The notes under the pieces: model-generated
The model's database searches: none
What the model saw: the letters and a program-made list of their open reading frames with translations, nothing else
What the model was told of the DNA's origin: nothing
Program-made: the position numbers and the translations under genes
In this document: positions 6,027-14,171 of the stretch, piece after piece
Position numbering within the stretch: position 1 is the first letter of the stretch
Layout: the number at the start of each line of letters is the position of its first letter
Assembly (NCBI GenBank): GCA_019420135.1
Contig: JAHZHS010000038.1
Span: 407-15,080, forward strand
Length of the DNA stretch: 14,674 nucleotides
Direction of reading: 5' to 3'
Origin: Oscillospiraceae bacterium
GTDB taxonomy: Bacteria; Bacillota; Clostridia; Oscillospirales; Ruminococcaceae

Positions 6027-9000
6027 TTATTTTGCAGTCTGCTCTTTTACATGGTCTTTTCCCAGAATCCGCTCCAGTTCCGCGCGCAAGTAGGGGTGAT
6101 CAAGGGCCCACATACTCTGCGGAGCCCGCATCCGCTGGCCGGTATCCTCAAACTTGAAGTACACCGGCGTTGGACCGTCAAAAATATTGCGCAGCAGGTT
6201 TTCCACCGCGTGCATCTCCCTGCTCTGCATGGACGGCACCAGAAGCCACAGGCTTGCCACCCTCTTGGGCACCTGCCGGGCCTGCCCCTGGGCGGCGGCG
6301 CGGTTCTCCCCAAAGGTATGCTCCGCGTCGTAGCCGTCGATGGGGCGCACCCCTTCGACAAGCAGGCGGGTACCCTCGTCCTCCTTGTAGGAGACGCGGC
6401 CGCTGGTGACAATGACCGCGTTCTCCTGCAGATAGGCTCGGCACTCGGCAAACACCTTGGGGAAGACCAGCATTTCCATGGTGCCGGTCAGATCCTCGAT
6501 GGTGGTGAATGCCATGAGGGTGTTGGACCGGGTGGTCATGACCTTGTTCTTGACCACCGTGCACAGGATGGTCACGTGCTGATTATCGAAGTTTTTGGCT
6601 TCCTCCCCGCAGAGCTGCGCCACCGTGCAGGTGGAAATCTTGCTGATCTGCTCCCGGTAGGCGTCCAGCGGATGGCCGGACAGGTAGAGGCCTGAGACCT
6701 CCTTCTCCATCTGGAGCAGCTCGGCGGTGGAATACTCCGCCATGGGCGGGACCTTGTAGTCGTTGTTCTGGGGGGCACTCGCCTCCCCTGCCATGACGCT
6801 GAACAGGTCCATCTGGCCTTCCAGATTGTGCCGCTGCTCATTCTCGATGCTCTTGAGGATGGGTTCCACACTCTCCAGCATGCCCCGCCGGGAGGGTTCC
6901 AATCCGTCGAAGGCGCCTGCGCGGATCATGCTCTCCACCGCCCGGCGGTTGAGTTCGTTGCCGTACAGCCGCTTGCAGAAGTCATACAGCCCCCGGAAGG
7001 GACGTTCCTCCCGCTTGGCCACCACCGCATCGATCAGGTTGCGACCCACGTTCTTCACCGCGTTGAGGCCGAAGCGGATGGAGTTGCCGTCCACCGTGAA
7101 CCCGCCGCGGGAGACGTTGATGTCCGGCGGCAGAACCTTGATGCCCAGGCGCTGGCATTCGGTGGAATACTCAATGACCTTGGAGGTGTTATCCAGCACG
7201 CTGGTCAGCAGCGCCGCCATGAACTCCTTGGGATAGTGGCACTTGAGATAGGCGGTCTGAAACGCCACATAGGCATAACAGGCCGCGTGGGATTTGTTGA
7301 AGGCATAGGAGGCGAAGCTGCTCATGTCATCGTAGATCTCATTGGCAGCCTGCTCCGGAATCCCGTTGTTGACACAGCCGGGGCATTCGTGGCCGGGATC
7401 GGTGCAGCCATGGACAAAATGGTCGCGCTCGGCCTCCATGACCTTGTGCTTCTTTTTGCTCATGGCGCGGCGGACGTTATCCGCCTGGCCGTAGCTGAAG
7501 CCCGCCAGTTCCCGGCAGATCTGCATGACCTGCTCCTGATAGACGATACACCCGTTGGTGACGTCCAGGATATGGGCCAGCTGAGGCGTCTTGTAGCTGA
7601 TCTTGTCCGGCTCCCGGCGGTTGCGCAGGTAAGTGGGGATGGAATCCATGGGGCCGGGGCGGTAGAGGGAGATGAGAGCGATGACATCTTCCAGGTTGCG
7701 GGGGCGCAGGCCCATGAGGACCTGGCGCATGCCGGTGGATTCCAGCTGGAACACGCCCTCCGTCTCACCGTTGGTCAACATGGCGTAGGTGGGCTGGTCG
7801 TCGTAGTCGATCTTGGACACTGCGAAGTCGGGGGTATGCCGCTGGACCGCCACCTCGGTATCATGGATGACCGTGAGGGTGCGCAGGCCCAGGAAGTCCA
7901 TCTTGAGCAGGCCCAGGCGCTCGATCTCAGTCATGTTGAACTGAGTGACGGGCAGACCGTCGTTGGTGGCCAGAGGCACATACTCGGTGGCGGCGTCCCG
8001 GGTGATGACGACGCCCGCCGCGTGGGTGGAGGCATGGCGGGGCATGCCCTCCACGGCAATGGCGGTGTCGATGAGCTCGTGGATCTTGCCGTCGGTATCA
8101 TACAGTGTTTTCAGGTCGGGCGAGACTTCCAGGGCGTGGTGGAGGCTCATCTTGAGCTCCATGGGGATGAGCTTGGCCACCTTGTCCACGTCCTGATAGG
8201 GCAGGCCCATGACACGGCCCACGTCGCGCACCGCATTGCGGGCCGCCATGGTGCCGAAGGTGACGATCTGGGCCACATGGTCCCGGCCGTACTTTTCGTT
8301 GACGTAGTCGATGACCTCCTGGCGGGGCTCGTAGCAGAAGTCCACGTCAAAGTCGGGCATGGAGACGCGCTCGGGGTTGAGGAACCGTTCGAAGATCAGA
8401 TTGTAGCGAATGGGGTCGATGTCGGTGATGCCCACGCAGTAGGCCGCCAGACTGCCCGCGCCGGAACCGCGTCCCGGGCCCACCGGGATACCCTTGCTCT
8501 TGGCGTAATTGATGAAGTCGAAAACGATGAGGTAGTAGTTGGTATAGCCCATCGTCTTGATGACGTTGATCTCGTATTCCAGGCGTTCCCGCAGCTCATC
8601 GGTGACCTTGCCGGGATAGCGGCGTTCCAGGCCCTCCCGGCAGAGCTTCTCAAAGTAATCCTGGTTTTCCATGCCGCCGGGGGCTTTGAAGTAGGGCAGC
8701 TTGGTCTGGCCGAACTCAAAGTGGAAGTTGCACATCTCGGCGATGCGATTGGTGTTCTCGCAGGCGTCGGGGGCCATGGAGAAGAGATCGTACATCTCGT
8801 CGGTGCTCTTGAGATAGAACTCGTCGGTCTGGAACTCCATCCGGTCTATATCGGCGATGGTCTTGCCCGTCTGGATGCAGAGAAGAATGCTCTGCATCTT
8901 GGCGTCCTCTTTGCGGATGTAGTGGGCATCGTTGGTCGCCACCAGAGGGATGCCCGTCTCCCGCGCCAGCCGGATGAGCTGGGGCAGGACGACCCGGTCC

Positions 9001-9554
9001 TCCTCCAGGCCGTGGTCCTGCAATTCAATATAGTAGTTGCCCTGGCCGAACAGGTCGTTATAGTACAGCGCCGTCTTTTTGGCACGCTGGTAGTCCCCTG
9101 CCAGAATGGCCTGGGGGATCTCCCCCGCCAGGCAGGCAGACAGGCAGATCAGACCCTCGTGATACTGTTTCAGCAACTGCTTGTCAATGCGGGGCTTGGA
9201 ATAAAAGCCTTCCAGAAAACCGGCCGACACCATCTTGATGAGGTTCTTGTAGCCGGTTTCATCCTTGCACAGCAGAATCAGGTGGTTATTGCCATCCACC
9301 CGGTTGACCTTGTCAAAGCGGGTGCGGGTGGCCACATAGACCTCGCAGCCGATGATGGGCTTGATGCCCGCCGCCACCGCCGCGTCGTAAAACTGCACGC
9401 AGCCGTACATGACGCCGTGGTCGGTGATGGCGATGGCTGTCTGCCCCATCTCCTTGAGACGGTCAAACATCCTGTCGATGCGGCAGGCACCGTCCAGCAG
9501 GCTGTACTCGGTGTGCACATGAAGATGAGTGAATTGTCGTTTTGTTTCCGTCAT
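6027..9554 (-). CDS. dnaE: DNA polymerase III alpha subunit, DnaE type
   Basis: This replicative polymerase has 1175 residues, close to E. coli DnaE (1160). In order: PHP domain (about 8-270), with candidate metal ligands His12, His14, Asp21, His46, Glu71, His91, Cys141, Asp209 and His211; C-family polymerase core with catalytic Asp401 and Asp403 in PDFDVDF and Asp553 in LLKMDFLGL; the YRPGPM fingers motif; helix-hairpin-helix region (about 830-900); a clamp-binding motif QMDLF at 914-918; and a C-terminal OB fold near 985-1075. There is no fused exonuclease, so it is not PolC. In Firmicutes with PolC, DnaE extends primers before hand-off. ATG at 9554 lies 3 nt after the whiA stop, with AAAAAGG 7 nt upstream inside the end of whiA, which suggests coupled translation. 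Confidence 0.98.
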   Translation of the reverse strand: MTETKRQFTHLHVHTEYSLLDGACRIDRMFDRLKEMGQTAIAITDHGVMYGCVQFYDAAVAAGIKPIIGCEVYVATRTRFDKVNRVDGNNHLILLCKDETGYKNLIKMVSAGFLEGFYSKPRIDKQLLKQYHEGLICLSACLAGEIPQAILAGDYQRAKKTALYYNDLFGQGNYYIELQDHGLEEDRVVLPQLIRLARETGIPLVATNDAHYIRKEDAKMQSILLCIQTGKTIADIDRMEFQTDEFYLKSTDEMYDLFSMAPDACENTNRIAEMCNFHFEFGQTKLPYFKAPGGMENQDYFEKLCREGLERRYPGKVTDELRERLEYEINVIKTMGYTNYYLIVFDFINYAKSKGIPVGPGRGSGAGSLAAYCVGITDIDPIRYNLIFERFLNPERVSMPDFDVDFCYEPRQEVIDYVNEKYGRDHVAQIVTFGTMAARNAVRDVGRVMGLPYQDVDKVAKLIPMELKMSLHHALEVSPDLKTLYDTDGKIHELIDTAIAVEGMPRHASTHAAGVVITRDAATEYVPLATNDGLPVTQFNMTEIERLGLLKMDFLGLRTLTVIHDTEVAVQRHTPDFAVSKIDYDDQPTYAMLTNGETEGVFQLESTGMRQVLMGLRPRNLEDVIALISLYRPGPMDSIPTYLRNRREPDKISYKTPQLAHILDVTNGCIVYQEQVMQICRELAGFSYGQADNVRRAMSKKKHKVMEAERDHFVHGCTDPGHECPGCVNNGIPEQAANEIYDDMSSFASYAFNKSHAACYAYVAFQTAYLKCHYPKEFMAALLTSVLDNTSKVIEYSTECQRLGIKVLPPDINVSRGGFTVDGNSIRFGLNAVKNVGRNLIDAVVAKREERPFRGLYDFCKRLYGNELNRRAVESMIRAGAFDGLEPSRRGMLESVEPILKSIENEQRHNLEGQMDLFSVMAGEASAPQNNDYKVPPMAEYSTAELLQMEKEVSGLYLSGHPLDAYREQISKISTCTVAQLCGEEAKNFDNQHVTILCTVVKNKVMTTRSNTLMAFTTIEDLTGTMEMLVFPKVFAECRAYLQENAVIVTSGRVSYKEDEGTRLLVEGVRPIDGYDAEHTFGENRAAAQGQARQVPKRVASLWLLVPSMQSREMHAVENLLRNIFDGPTPVYFKFEDTGQRMRAPQSMWALDHPYLRAELERILGKDHVKEQTAK

Positions 9555-9557
9555 TGC

Positions 9558-10496
9558 TTAACCTTTTTCCGTTGACTGCCGGGCCGCCTTACCTGCGGCC
9601 TCCAGGCGGCGGGCCGCCTCCTGGATACGTTTGAATCGGTGGGAAAGCCCCGCCTTGCTGACCGGCGGGTCAAACTTTTCGGCCAGGCGGGCCAGGGTCA
9701 GGTCGGGATATTCCATCCGCAGGCGAGCGGTCTCCCGCAGGGGCTCGGGCAGGGTTTCCAGAGCACCGGCCTCCTCCAGCGTGCGGATGGCCATCTGTAC
9801 CTGCACCGCGGCCTGGACGCTCTTGCCCAGGTTGGCCGTCTCACAGTTAGAAAGGCGGTTTGTGCGGTTGCGCATATCGTTGTACATGCGCTGTTCCATG
9901 ACGCGCATGGCCGCGCCCCCCGCCCCCATGAAGGTCAGCAAGTCCTCGATCTGGTCGCTGGCTTTGATGTATACCACATTGGCCCCCTTGCGCAGCGTGC
10001 GGTGGGGGCGGAAATCATGCTCCGACAGGATGGCCTCCAGCTGGCGGGACACATGGTACCGGGTGGAGAGAAATTCCAGGGGATAGCCCTTTTCCGGGTC
10101 GGTAGCGGTGCCGCGGGACAGAAAGGCCGTGGACAGAAAATGGGACACACAGTCTCGGCAGACAAAGCAGTCGGGGCGGATGCGCAGGGCAGGCTCCCGG
10201 CCGGTATGGCCGAAGAGTTCCAGCATCTTCCGGACTTCCTCCGGGTCCTTGACCGAGAACTCATACACCGTGCCGGAGGAGCGCTCCTTGGCCAGGACGG
10301 TGCCCCGGATGCCGCAGCGCTCATACAGCTTGCGGGCCAGATTGGCAATGCCTTCGTGCTCGGTCTGGAGCACAACGCCGTGATCGTCAAAATATTTGCC
10401 GAAGCAGGCCACCGCATAGGCAGCAGCCTGGGTACAGCAGGGCCGCTGGATCTTGCGGCGGAGGATCTCGTTTTTGACATCCTGAGAAAAACTCAA
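9558..10496 (-). CDS. whiA: WhiA sporulation/division regulator
   Basis: WhiA is a DNA-binding protein conserved in Gram-positive bacteria. In Streptomyces it activates sporulation septation genes, and in Bacillus it influences division and chromosome segregation. The product has 312 residues from a TTG start: an N-terminal homing-endonuclease-like (LAGLIDADG-fold) region to about 205, then a C-terminal helix-turn-helix with SKAGLSHRFKRIQEAA near 275-290. The nuclease residues of the ancestral fold are lost in the family. The start is TTG at 10496 because AGGAGGG lies 9 nt upstream and the protein then opens (M)SFSQDVKNEIL like other WhiA proteins. A GTG at 10526 in frame has no ribosome binding site. 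It lies between rapZ (39 nt away) and dnaE (3 nt away); the usual yvcK neighbour is missing. Confidence 0.96.
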   Translation of the reverse strand: MSFSQDVKNEILRRKIQRPCCTQAAAYAVACFGKYFDDHGVVLQTEHEGIANLARKLYERCGIRGTVLAKERSSGTVYEFSVKDPEEVRKMLELFGHTGREPALRIRPDCFVCRDCVSHFLSTAFLSRGTATDPEKGYPLEFLSTRYHVSRQLEAILSEHDFRPHRTLRKGANVVYIKASDQIEDLLTFMGAGGAAMRVMEQRMYNDMRNRTNRLSNCETANLGKSVQAAVQVQMAIRTLEEAGALETLPEPLRETARLRMEYPDLTLARLAEKFDPPVSKAGLSHRFKRIQEAARRLEAAGKAARQSTEKG

Positions 10497-10505
10497 ACGG
10501 GGGTT

Positions 10506-10512
10506 CCCTCCT
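10506..10512 (-). promoter_or_regulatory. Ribosome binding site fixing the TTG start of whiA
   Basis: AGGAGGG on the minus strand is 9 nt before TTG at 10496. It overrides the upstream in-frame GTG at 10526, which would place this site inside the coding region. Confidence 0.8.
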
Positions 10513-10535
10513 GTCTTAATGGTCACAGTTCCCGG

Positions 10536-11399
10536 TCAGACATTGCGCCGCGCGTCGCGGTGCTGTACCGACGGGGTGTAGCCCAGCTTCTGGCAATACT
10601 CGCCGAGCAGGCGGGCGAAGGTGATGGACCGGTGCTTGCCGCCGGTGCATCCGACGGCAATGACCAGCTGGCTCTTGCCCTCCTTGACATAGAGGGGCAG
10701 AGCATATTCCAGCAGGCTTTCCAGCCTGCGGAGAAATTCCTGGGATTCGGGGGCTTTCATGACGTAATCGACCACCGCCTGATCCAGACCGGTAAGGTTC
10801 TTCAGTTCCGGCACATAGAAGGGGTTGGGCAGGCAGCGCACATCAAAGACGATGTCCGCCTCCTGGGGCAGGCCGTACTTGAAGCCGAAGGACATGATGG
10901 TCAGCGCCATGGCGTTCTCCCCCCGGCTGAGGAAAAGGCTGCAGACCCGCTCCCGGTTCTGTGCCGCGGAAAGCAGCGAGGTGTCGATGACATACTTGGC
11001 CCGCTCCCTGAGAGGTTTCAGCACCTCCCGTTCCCGGGCGATGGCCTCCTGGATGGGCAGCCCGTCGCTGAGGGAGAAGGGATGCTGGCGGCGGGTTTCC
11101 TTGTAGCGACGGCGGATGACGGTATCGGCGGCATCGAGGAAGAGGATTTCGTAATCCACCTTCTTCTCATCCAGAGCGGCAAGGGCGGCATCCACATCCT
11201 GTACAGTGCGCAGGCCGCGGATATCCAGCACCACCGCCACCCGGTCCAGCTGGCTCTCGCCCTGGCGGGCAAAGTCCACCAGACGGGACACCAGCCCTGC
11301 CGGAAGGTTGTCGATGCAGAAAAATCCAATATCCTCCAGGGCGTTGACCGCCATGGATTTGCCCGCCCCGGACAGGCCCGTCACAACCAAAAGTTTCAT
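10536..11399 (-). CDS. rapZ: RapZ/YvcJ nucleotide-binding protein
   Basis: The product has 287 residues, the normal family length. The Walker A motif GLSGAGKS is at residues 8-15, FLDAADTVIRRRYKETRR at about 88-104, and the C-terminal domain carries SFGFKYGLP (170-178) and GCTGGKHRS (250-258), the latter forming a pocket for phosphorylated amino sugar in the enterobacterial protein. In E. coli RapZ binds small RNAs and glucosamine 6-phosphate to control GlmS. In Bacillus, YvcJ hydrolyses GTP/ATP and affects competence; its RNA role there is not established. Start ATG 11399 is preceded by GGCGGAG. The gene is 60 nt after murB and 39 nt before whiA. Lying beside murB, it fits a link between amino-sugar sensing and wall precursor synthesis, which is inference. 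Confidence 0.96.
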   Translation of the reverse strand: MKLLVVTGLSGAGKSMAVNALEDIGFFCIDNLPAGLVSRLVDFARQGESQLDRVAVVLDIRGLRTVQDVDAALAALDEKKVDYEILFLDAADTVIRRRYKETRRQHPFSLSDGLPIQEAIAREREVLKPLRERAKYVIDTSLLSAAQNRERVCSLFLSRGENAMALTIMSFGFKYGLPQEADIVFDVRCLPNPFYVPELKNLTGLDQAVVDYVMKAPESQEFLRRLESLLEYALPLYVKEGKSQLVIAVGCTGGKHRSITFARLLGEYCQKLGYTPSVQHRDARRNV

Positions 11400-11459
11400 T
11401 GTTGTTCTCTCCGCCTTATGTGTTTTGCCGGGTACACCGGGCAGGGTGCGCTGCCCGCC

Positions 11460-12365
11460 TCAGCGGACGACGCGGATCTCCCGCGAAAGATGGTAGCCGG
11501 TCTTTTCCTCCACAATTTTCTGGATCTCGTCGGTCAGTCGGATGACATCGGCGCAGGTGGCGCCGCCGGTGTTGACCACAAATCCGCAGTGTTTGGTGCT
11601 GACCGCAGCACCGCCCACCGAAAAGCCCCGCAGACCGGCCTGCTCAATGAGCTGGCCGGCAAAGGCGCCCTCGGGGCGCTTAAAGGTACTGCCTGCGGAA
11701 GGCATTTCCAGCGGCTGTTTTTCCCGGCGGCGGGCCATGAGTTCCTGCATGCGGGCTTCAATGGCCTGGGGGTCGCCGGGCTGCAGCTGAAAGGTCGCCT
11801 CCAGAATGCAGCCGCCGTCGGTCTCAAACCGGCTGGTGCGGTAGCCCAGGGCCAGCTCTTCCACCGGCAGGGTCTCCAGGTGCAGGCCGCGGTCCAGGAA
11901 GGTCACCCGGCTGAGGACCTGTTTCAGCTCCCCGCCGTAGGCGCCGGCGTTCATATACACCGCGCCGCCCACCGTGCCGGGGATGCCGTAGGCAAATTCC
12001 AGCCCGGTCAGGCCAGCCTTCTGCGCCTCGCGGCAGACCGCCGCCAGGGATGCCCCCGCCGCCGCGCTGACTGTCGTTCCGGTGACGGTAATGGGCGTTC
12101 TGAGGTCCACTGTGCAGATGACCGCGCCGTCAAAGCCCTCGTCGGCAAACAGCGTGTTGGAGCCGTTGCCCAGAAGATAGGTCCGTACCCCATATTCCCG
12201 GCAGAGTTCCGCCGTGCGCAGCATCTGCGCCGGGGTCTCGGGCAGGCAGAACACTGCCGCCGGGCCGCCGATGCGGAATGTGGTGTGCCGGCTGAGGGGC
12301 TCCTGCTCCAAAAAGGGGATCTGCTGTCCCTGCAACGCCCCGATCAGGGCTGAGATGTCCGCCAT
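11460..12365 (-). CDS. murB: UDP-N-acetylenolpyruvoylglucosamine reductase (type II MurB)
   Basis: This FAD enzyme reduces UDP-GlcNAc-enolpyruvate to UDP-MurNAc with NADPH in the cytosol, the second committed step of peptidoglycan synthesis. The product has 301 residues. FAD-binding segments are GNGSN (66-70) and YGIPGTVGGAVYMNAGAYGGE (126-146). Active-site residues are Arg176 in GYRTSRF, the proton-donating Ser226 in SAGSTFKRP and Glu296 in SREIRVV. The size and short C-terminal part fit the type II (Firmicute) enzyme. The start is ATG 12365, which has GGGAGGA 5 nt upstream. An in-frame ATG at 12389 would add eight residues translated through that ribosome binding site and is less likely. 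It follows the ROK kinase gene by 55 nt. Confidence 0.96.
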   Translation of the reverse strand: MADISALIGALQGQQIPFLEQEPLSRHTTFRIGGPAAVFCLPETPAQMLRTAELCREYGVRTYLLGNGSNTLFADEGFDGAVICTVDLRTPITVTGTTVSAAAGASLAAVCREAQKAGLTGLEFAYGIPGTVGGAVYMNAGAYGGELKQVLSRVTFLDRGLHLETLPVEELALGYRTSRFETDGGCILEATFQLQPGDPQAIEARMQELMARRREKQPLEMPSAGSTFKRPEGAFAGQLIEQAGLRGFSVGGAAVSTKHCGFVVNTGGATCADVIRLTDEIQKIVEEKTGYHLSREIRVVR

Positions 12366-12420
12366 AGGTTTCCTCCCATTGTCCGCCATTGCTTGCCGGA
12401 AACTCCGTCCGGCCTATTTT

Positions 12421-13377
12421 TCAGATCGAATCCGCCAGTGCTGCCGCGCCGATGACGCCGGCGTCGTTGCGCAGCACGCAGGCTCTGATCTCAGGGCACT
12501 TGCCCGTAGTGATATTATGCGTCTCTTTTTCCACATAGGCACGGACGGGGGCCAGCAGGACTTCGCCCTGGTTGGACACGCCGCCGCCGATGCAGACCAC
12601 TTCCGGTTCAAAGGTATTGACCACGTTGGCCACGCCGCAGCCCACATAGTCCATCCAGGTGGCCAGAACCTTCTTGGCGATCTCGTCGCCCTGCTCCGCT
12701 GCGTCAAAGGCCGTCTTGGCGTTGACGTGGTCCAGGTCGCCGGCGATCTTCCACATGATGCTGTCGGGGGCGTCCTTCATGGCCTCGCGGGTGTCGTCGC
12801 TCAGGGCGCGGGCAGAGGCGTAGCGCTCCCAGCAGCCTTTGCGTCCGCAGTTGCACTGACGGCCGCCCATCACAATGACAGTATGGCCCATCTCACCTGC
12901 GGCAAAGTTGAATCCGCGCAGGATCTTGCCGTTCAGGATGATGCCGCTGCCGATGCCGGTGCCCAGCGTGATGATGACGGCGTCACGATAGCCCTTGGCG
13001 CCGCCCGCAATGTACTCGCCGAATGCCGCAGCATTGGCGTCGTTTTCCACATAGACCTTGCAGCCCAGGAGCTTCTCCATATCGGAGCCCAGGTTCCAGT
13101 CATAGTAGTTGAAGTTGGTGTTGTAGCCCACAAAGCCGGTGGTGAAATTCACGCTGCCGGGGGTGCCGATGCCCACATAGGAGACCTGCTCAAAGGGGAC
13201 CTTGTTCTCCTTGGCAACGGTGCGGCACAGTTTGGCCAGAGCTTCCTCCAGCTCCTTTGCGGGGCGGGGCAGGCGGGTGGCCCAGGTGATCTTGCCCACG
13301 ATCTCGTAGTTTTCGTCCACAAGGCCCGCCGTCATGGTGGTGCCGCCCAGATCGATACCGATAGTATATTTGCTCAT
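12421..13377 (-). CDS. ROK-family sugar kinase, probably glucokinase
   Basis: The product has 318 residues, with N-terminal phosphate-binding IDLGGTT (8-14), sugar-binding ENDANAAAFGEY with catalytic Asp113, LGTGIGSG (138-145), and a zinc site formed by His165 in GEMGH and Cys175, Cys177 and Cys182 in CNCGRKGC, followed by Glu184. There is no N-terminal helix-turn-helix, so it is an enzyme rather than a ROK repressor. Firmicute glucokinases have this architecture and give glucose 6-phosphate, but ROK kinases for fructose, N-acetylglucosamine or N-acetylmannosamine share the motifs, so specificity is inferred from similarity and from its place with hprK and pfkA. ATG 13377 has AGGAGG 9 nt upstream and overlaps the preceding PHP gene stop as ATGA, indicating coupled translation. 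Confidence 0.92.
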   Translation of the reverse strand: MSKYTIGIDLGGTTMTAGLVDENYEIVGKITWATRLPRPAKELEEALAKLCRTVAKENKVPFEQVSYVGIGTPGSVNFTTGFVGYNTNFNYYDWNLGSDMEKLLGCKVYVENDANAAAFGEYIAGGAKGYRDAVIITLGTGIGSGIILNGKILRGFNFAAGEMGHTVIVMGGRQCNCGRKGCWERYASARALSDDTREAMKDAPDSIMWKIAGDLDHVNAKTAFDAAEQGDEIAKKVLATWMDYVGCGVANVVNTFEPEVVCIGGGVSNQGEVLLAPVRAYVEKETHNITTGKCPEIRACVLRNDAGVIGAAALADSI

Positions 13378-14126
13378 TGTAACAGTCCTCCTATTTCCTC
13401 CGCAGATGCCCTGCGGTGCAGTGCTAAGGTTTTGACGAGAGCCTCACACGAGGCATTCACGACCAGCTCGGGGGGATAGTCCACTTCTTCCAGAAGCGCC
13501 ACCAGCGGCTGCATGTTCTCCCGCAGCTGGCGGGTGCTGTGGGCGTCGGTGTCCAGCGAGATACGGCAGCCGTTTTTCAGGCAGGCACGCACCAGGGCGC
13601 GCATATTGGGGATACCGTCCTTGCGGACATGGAAGGAATTTCCGTTGAGCTCCACGACCTTGTTGTTTGCCGCAAATGCCTTGGTGACCAGGTCGTAGTC
13701 ATAGCGGTAATTCTGCTGCTCCGAATGCCCGATGCAGTCGACTGCGGGGTTTTCGGCCACCGCAAGCCAAAGGCGGGTGGCCTCCTTCTCGGTGAGCAGC
13801 CCCGGCAGGCAGGCACTGTGGATGGATGCCACCACCCAGTCCATGCCTTGCAGCAGGCTCTGGGGCAGGTCCATCCCGCCGTGAGTGTCCATGACGTTGA
13901 CCTCGGCACCGTAGAGCATGACCACATCGCCGATCTTCCGGTCCAGGGCCGAGAAATTCTGGAAATGCCAGATATGGGGCGCATCGGGCATGGCCGGAGC
14001 GTGGTCTGTCACGGCCAGGGCACGGTAGCCCAGGCGGTTTGCCTCGGCGGCCATCTCCTCCAATGTGTGATAAGCATGGGTGGCGCTGAGGGTGTGGGTG
14101 TGCAGGTCTGCAATGATGGGATTCAT
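13374..14126 (-). CDS. YcdX-like PHP-domain phosphoesterase
   Basis: The product has 250 residues, a single PHP domain close in length and sequence pattern to E. coli YcdX (DLHTHTLSATHAYHT at the N-terminus and TDHAPAMPDAPHIWHF near 40-55). All nine candidate metal ligands for a trinuclear zinc site can be read: His9, His11, His17, His42, Glu75, His103, His134, Asp194 and His196, each offset by two or three from the YcdX residues as I remember them. It is therefore probably an active metal-dependent phosphatase; the substrate is unknown. The start is ATG 14126, with AAGGAG 13 nt upstream, a somewhat long spacer; no nearer in-frame start exists. It lies between hprK (45 nt) and the ROK kinase (4-nt overlap). 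A role in sugar-phosphate turnover would fit the context but is speculative. Confidence 0.9.
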   Translation of the reverse strand: MNPIIADLHTHTLSATHAYHTLEEMAAEANRLGYRALAVTDHAPAMPDAPHIWHFQNFSALDRKIGDVVMLYGAEVNVMDTHGGMDLPQSLLQGMDWVVASIHSACLPGLLTEKEATRLWLAVAENPAVDCIGHSEQQNYRYDYDLVTKAFAANNKVVELNGNSFHVRKDGIPNMRALVRACLKNGCRISLDTDAHSTRQLRENMQPLVALLEEVDYPPELVVNASCEALVKTLALHRRASAEEIGGLLQ

Positions 14127-14171
14127 GAAGTGTGTGACTCTCCTTCTGCTGCGCAGGTAGCGCAGCAATGC

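Noticed and set aside
4707..6695. A 662-codon plus-strand frame opposite pfkA and the end of dnaE
   Set aside because: It runs through two terminators and the pfkA promoter, and its translation looks like antisense low complexity.
6828..9575. A 915-codon open frame on the plus strand opposite dnaE
   Set aside because: It mirrors dnaE almost exactly, its translation is low-complexity (rich in His, Val, Gly, Asp, Leu), and the minus-strand frame has all catalytic motifs. High-GC codon bias removes stop codons from the antisense frame.
9960..9990. TGGTATAC on the minus strand inside whiA as an internal promoter
   Set aside because: It encodes the VVYIKA strand of WhiA, deviates from TATAAT and has no supporting -35.
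11427..11457. Hairpins after murB as a possible terminator
   Set aside because: The 7-bp stem is not followed by a T-run on the minus strand (GTGTACCCGGCAAAACA), and rapZ follows at once.
9639..12353. A 904-codon plus-strand frame spanning whiA, rapZ and murB in antisense
   Set aside because: It crosses three well-identified genes and their gaps and has no recognisable domain. It is another antisense by-product of codon bias.
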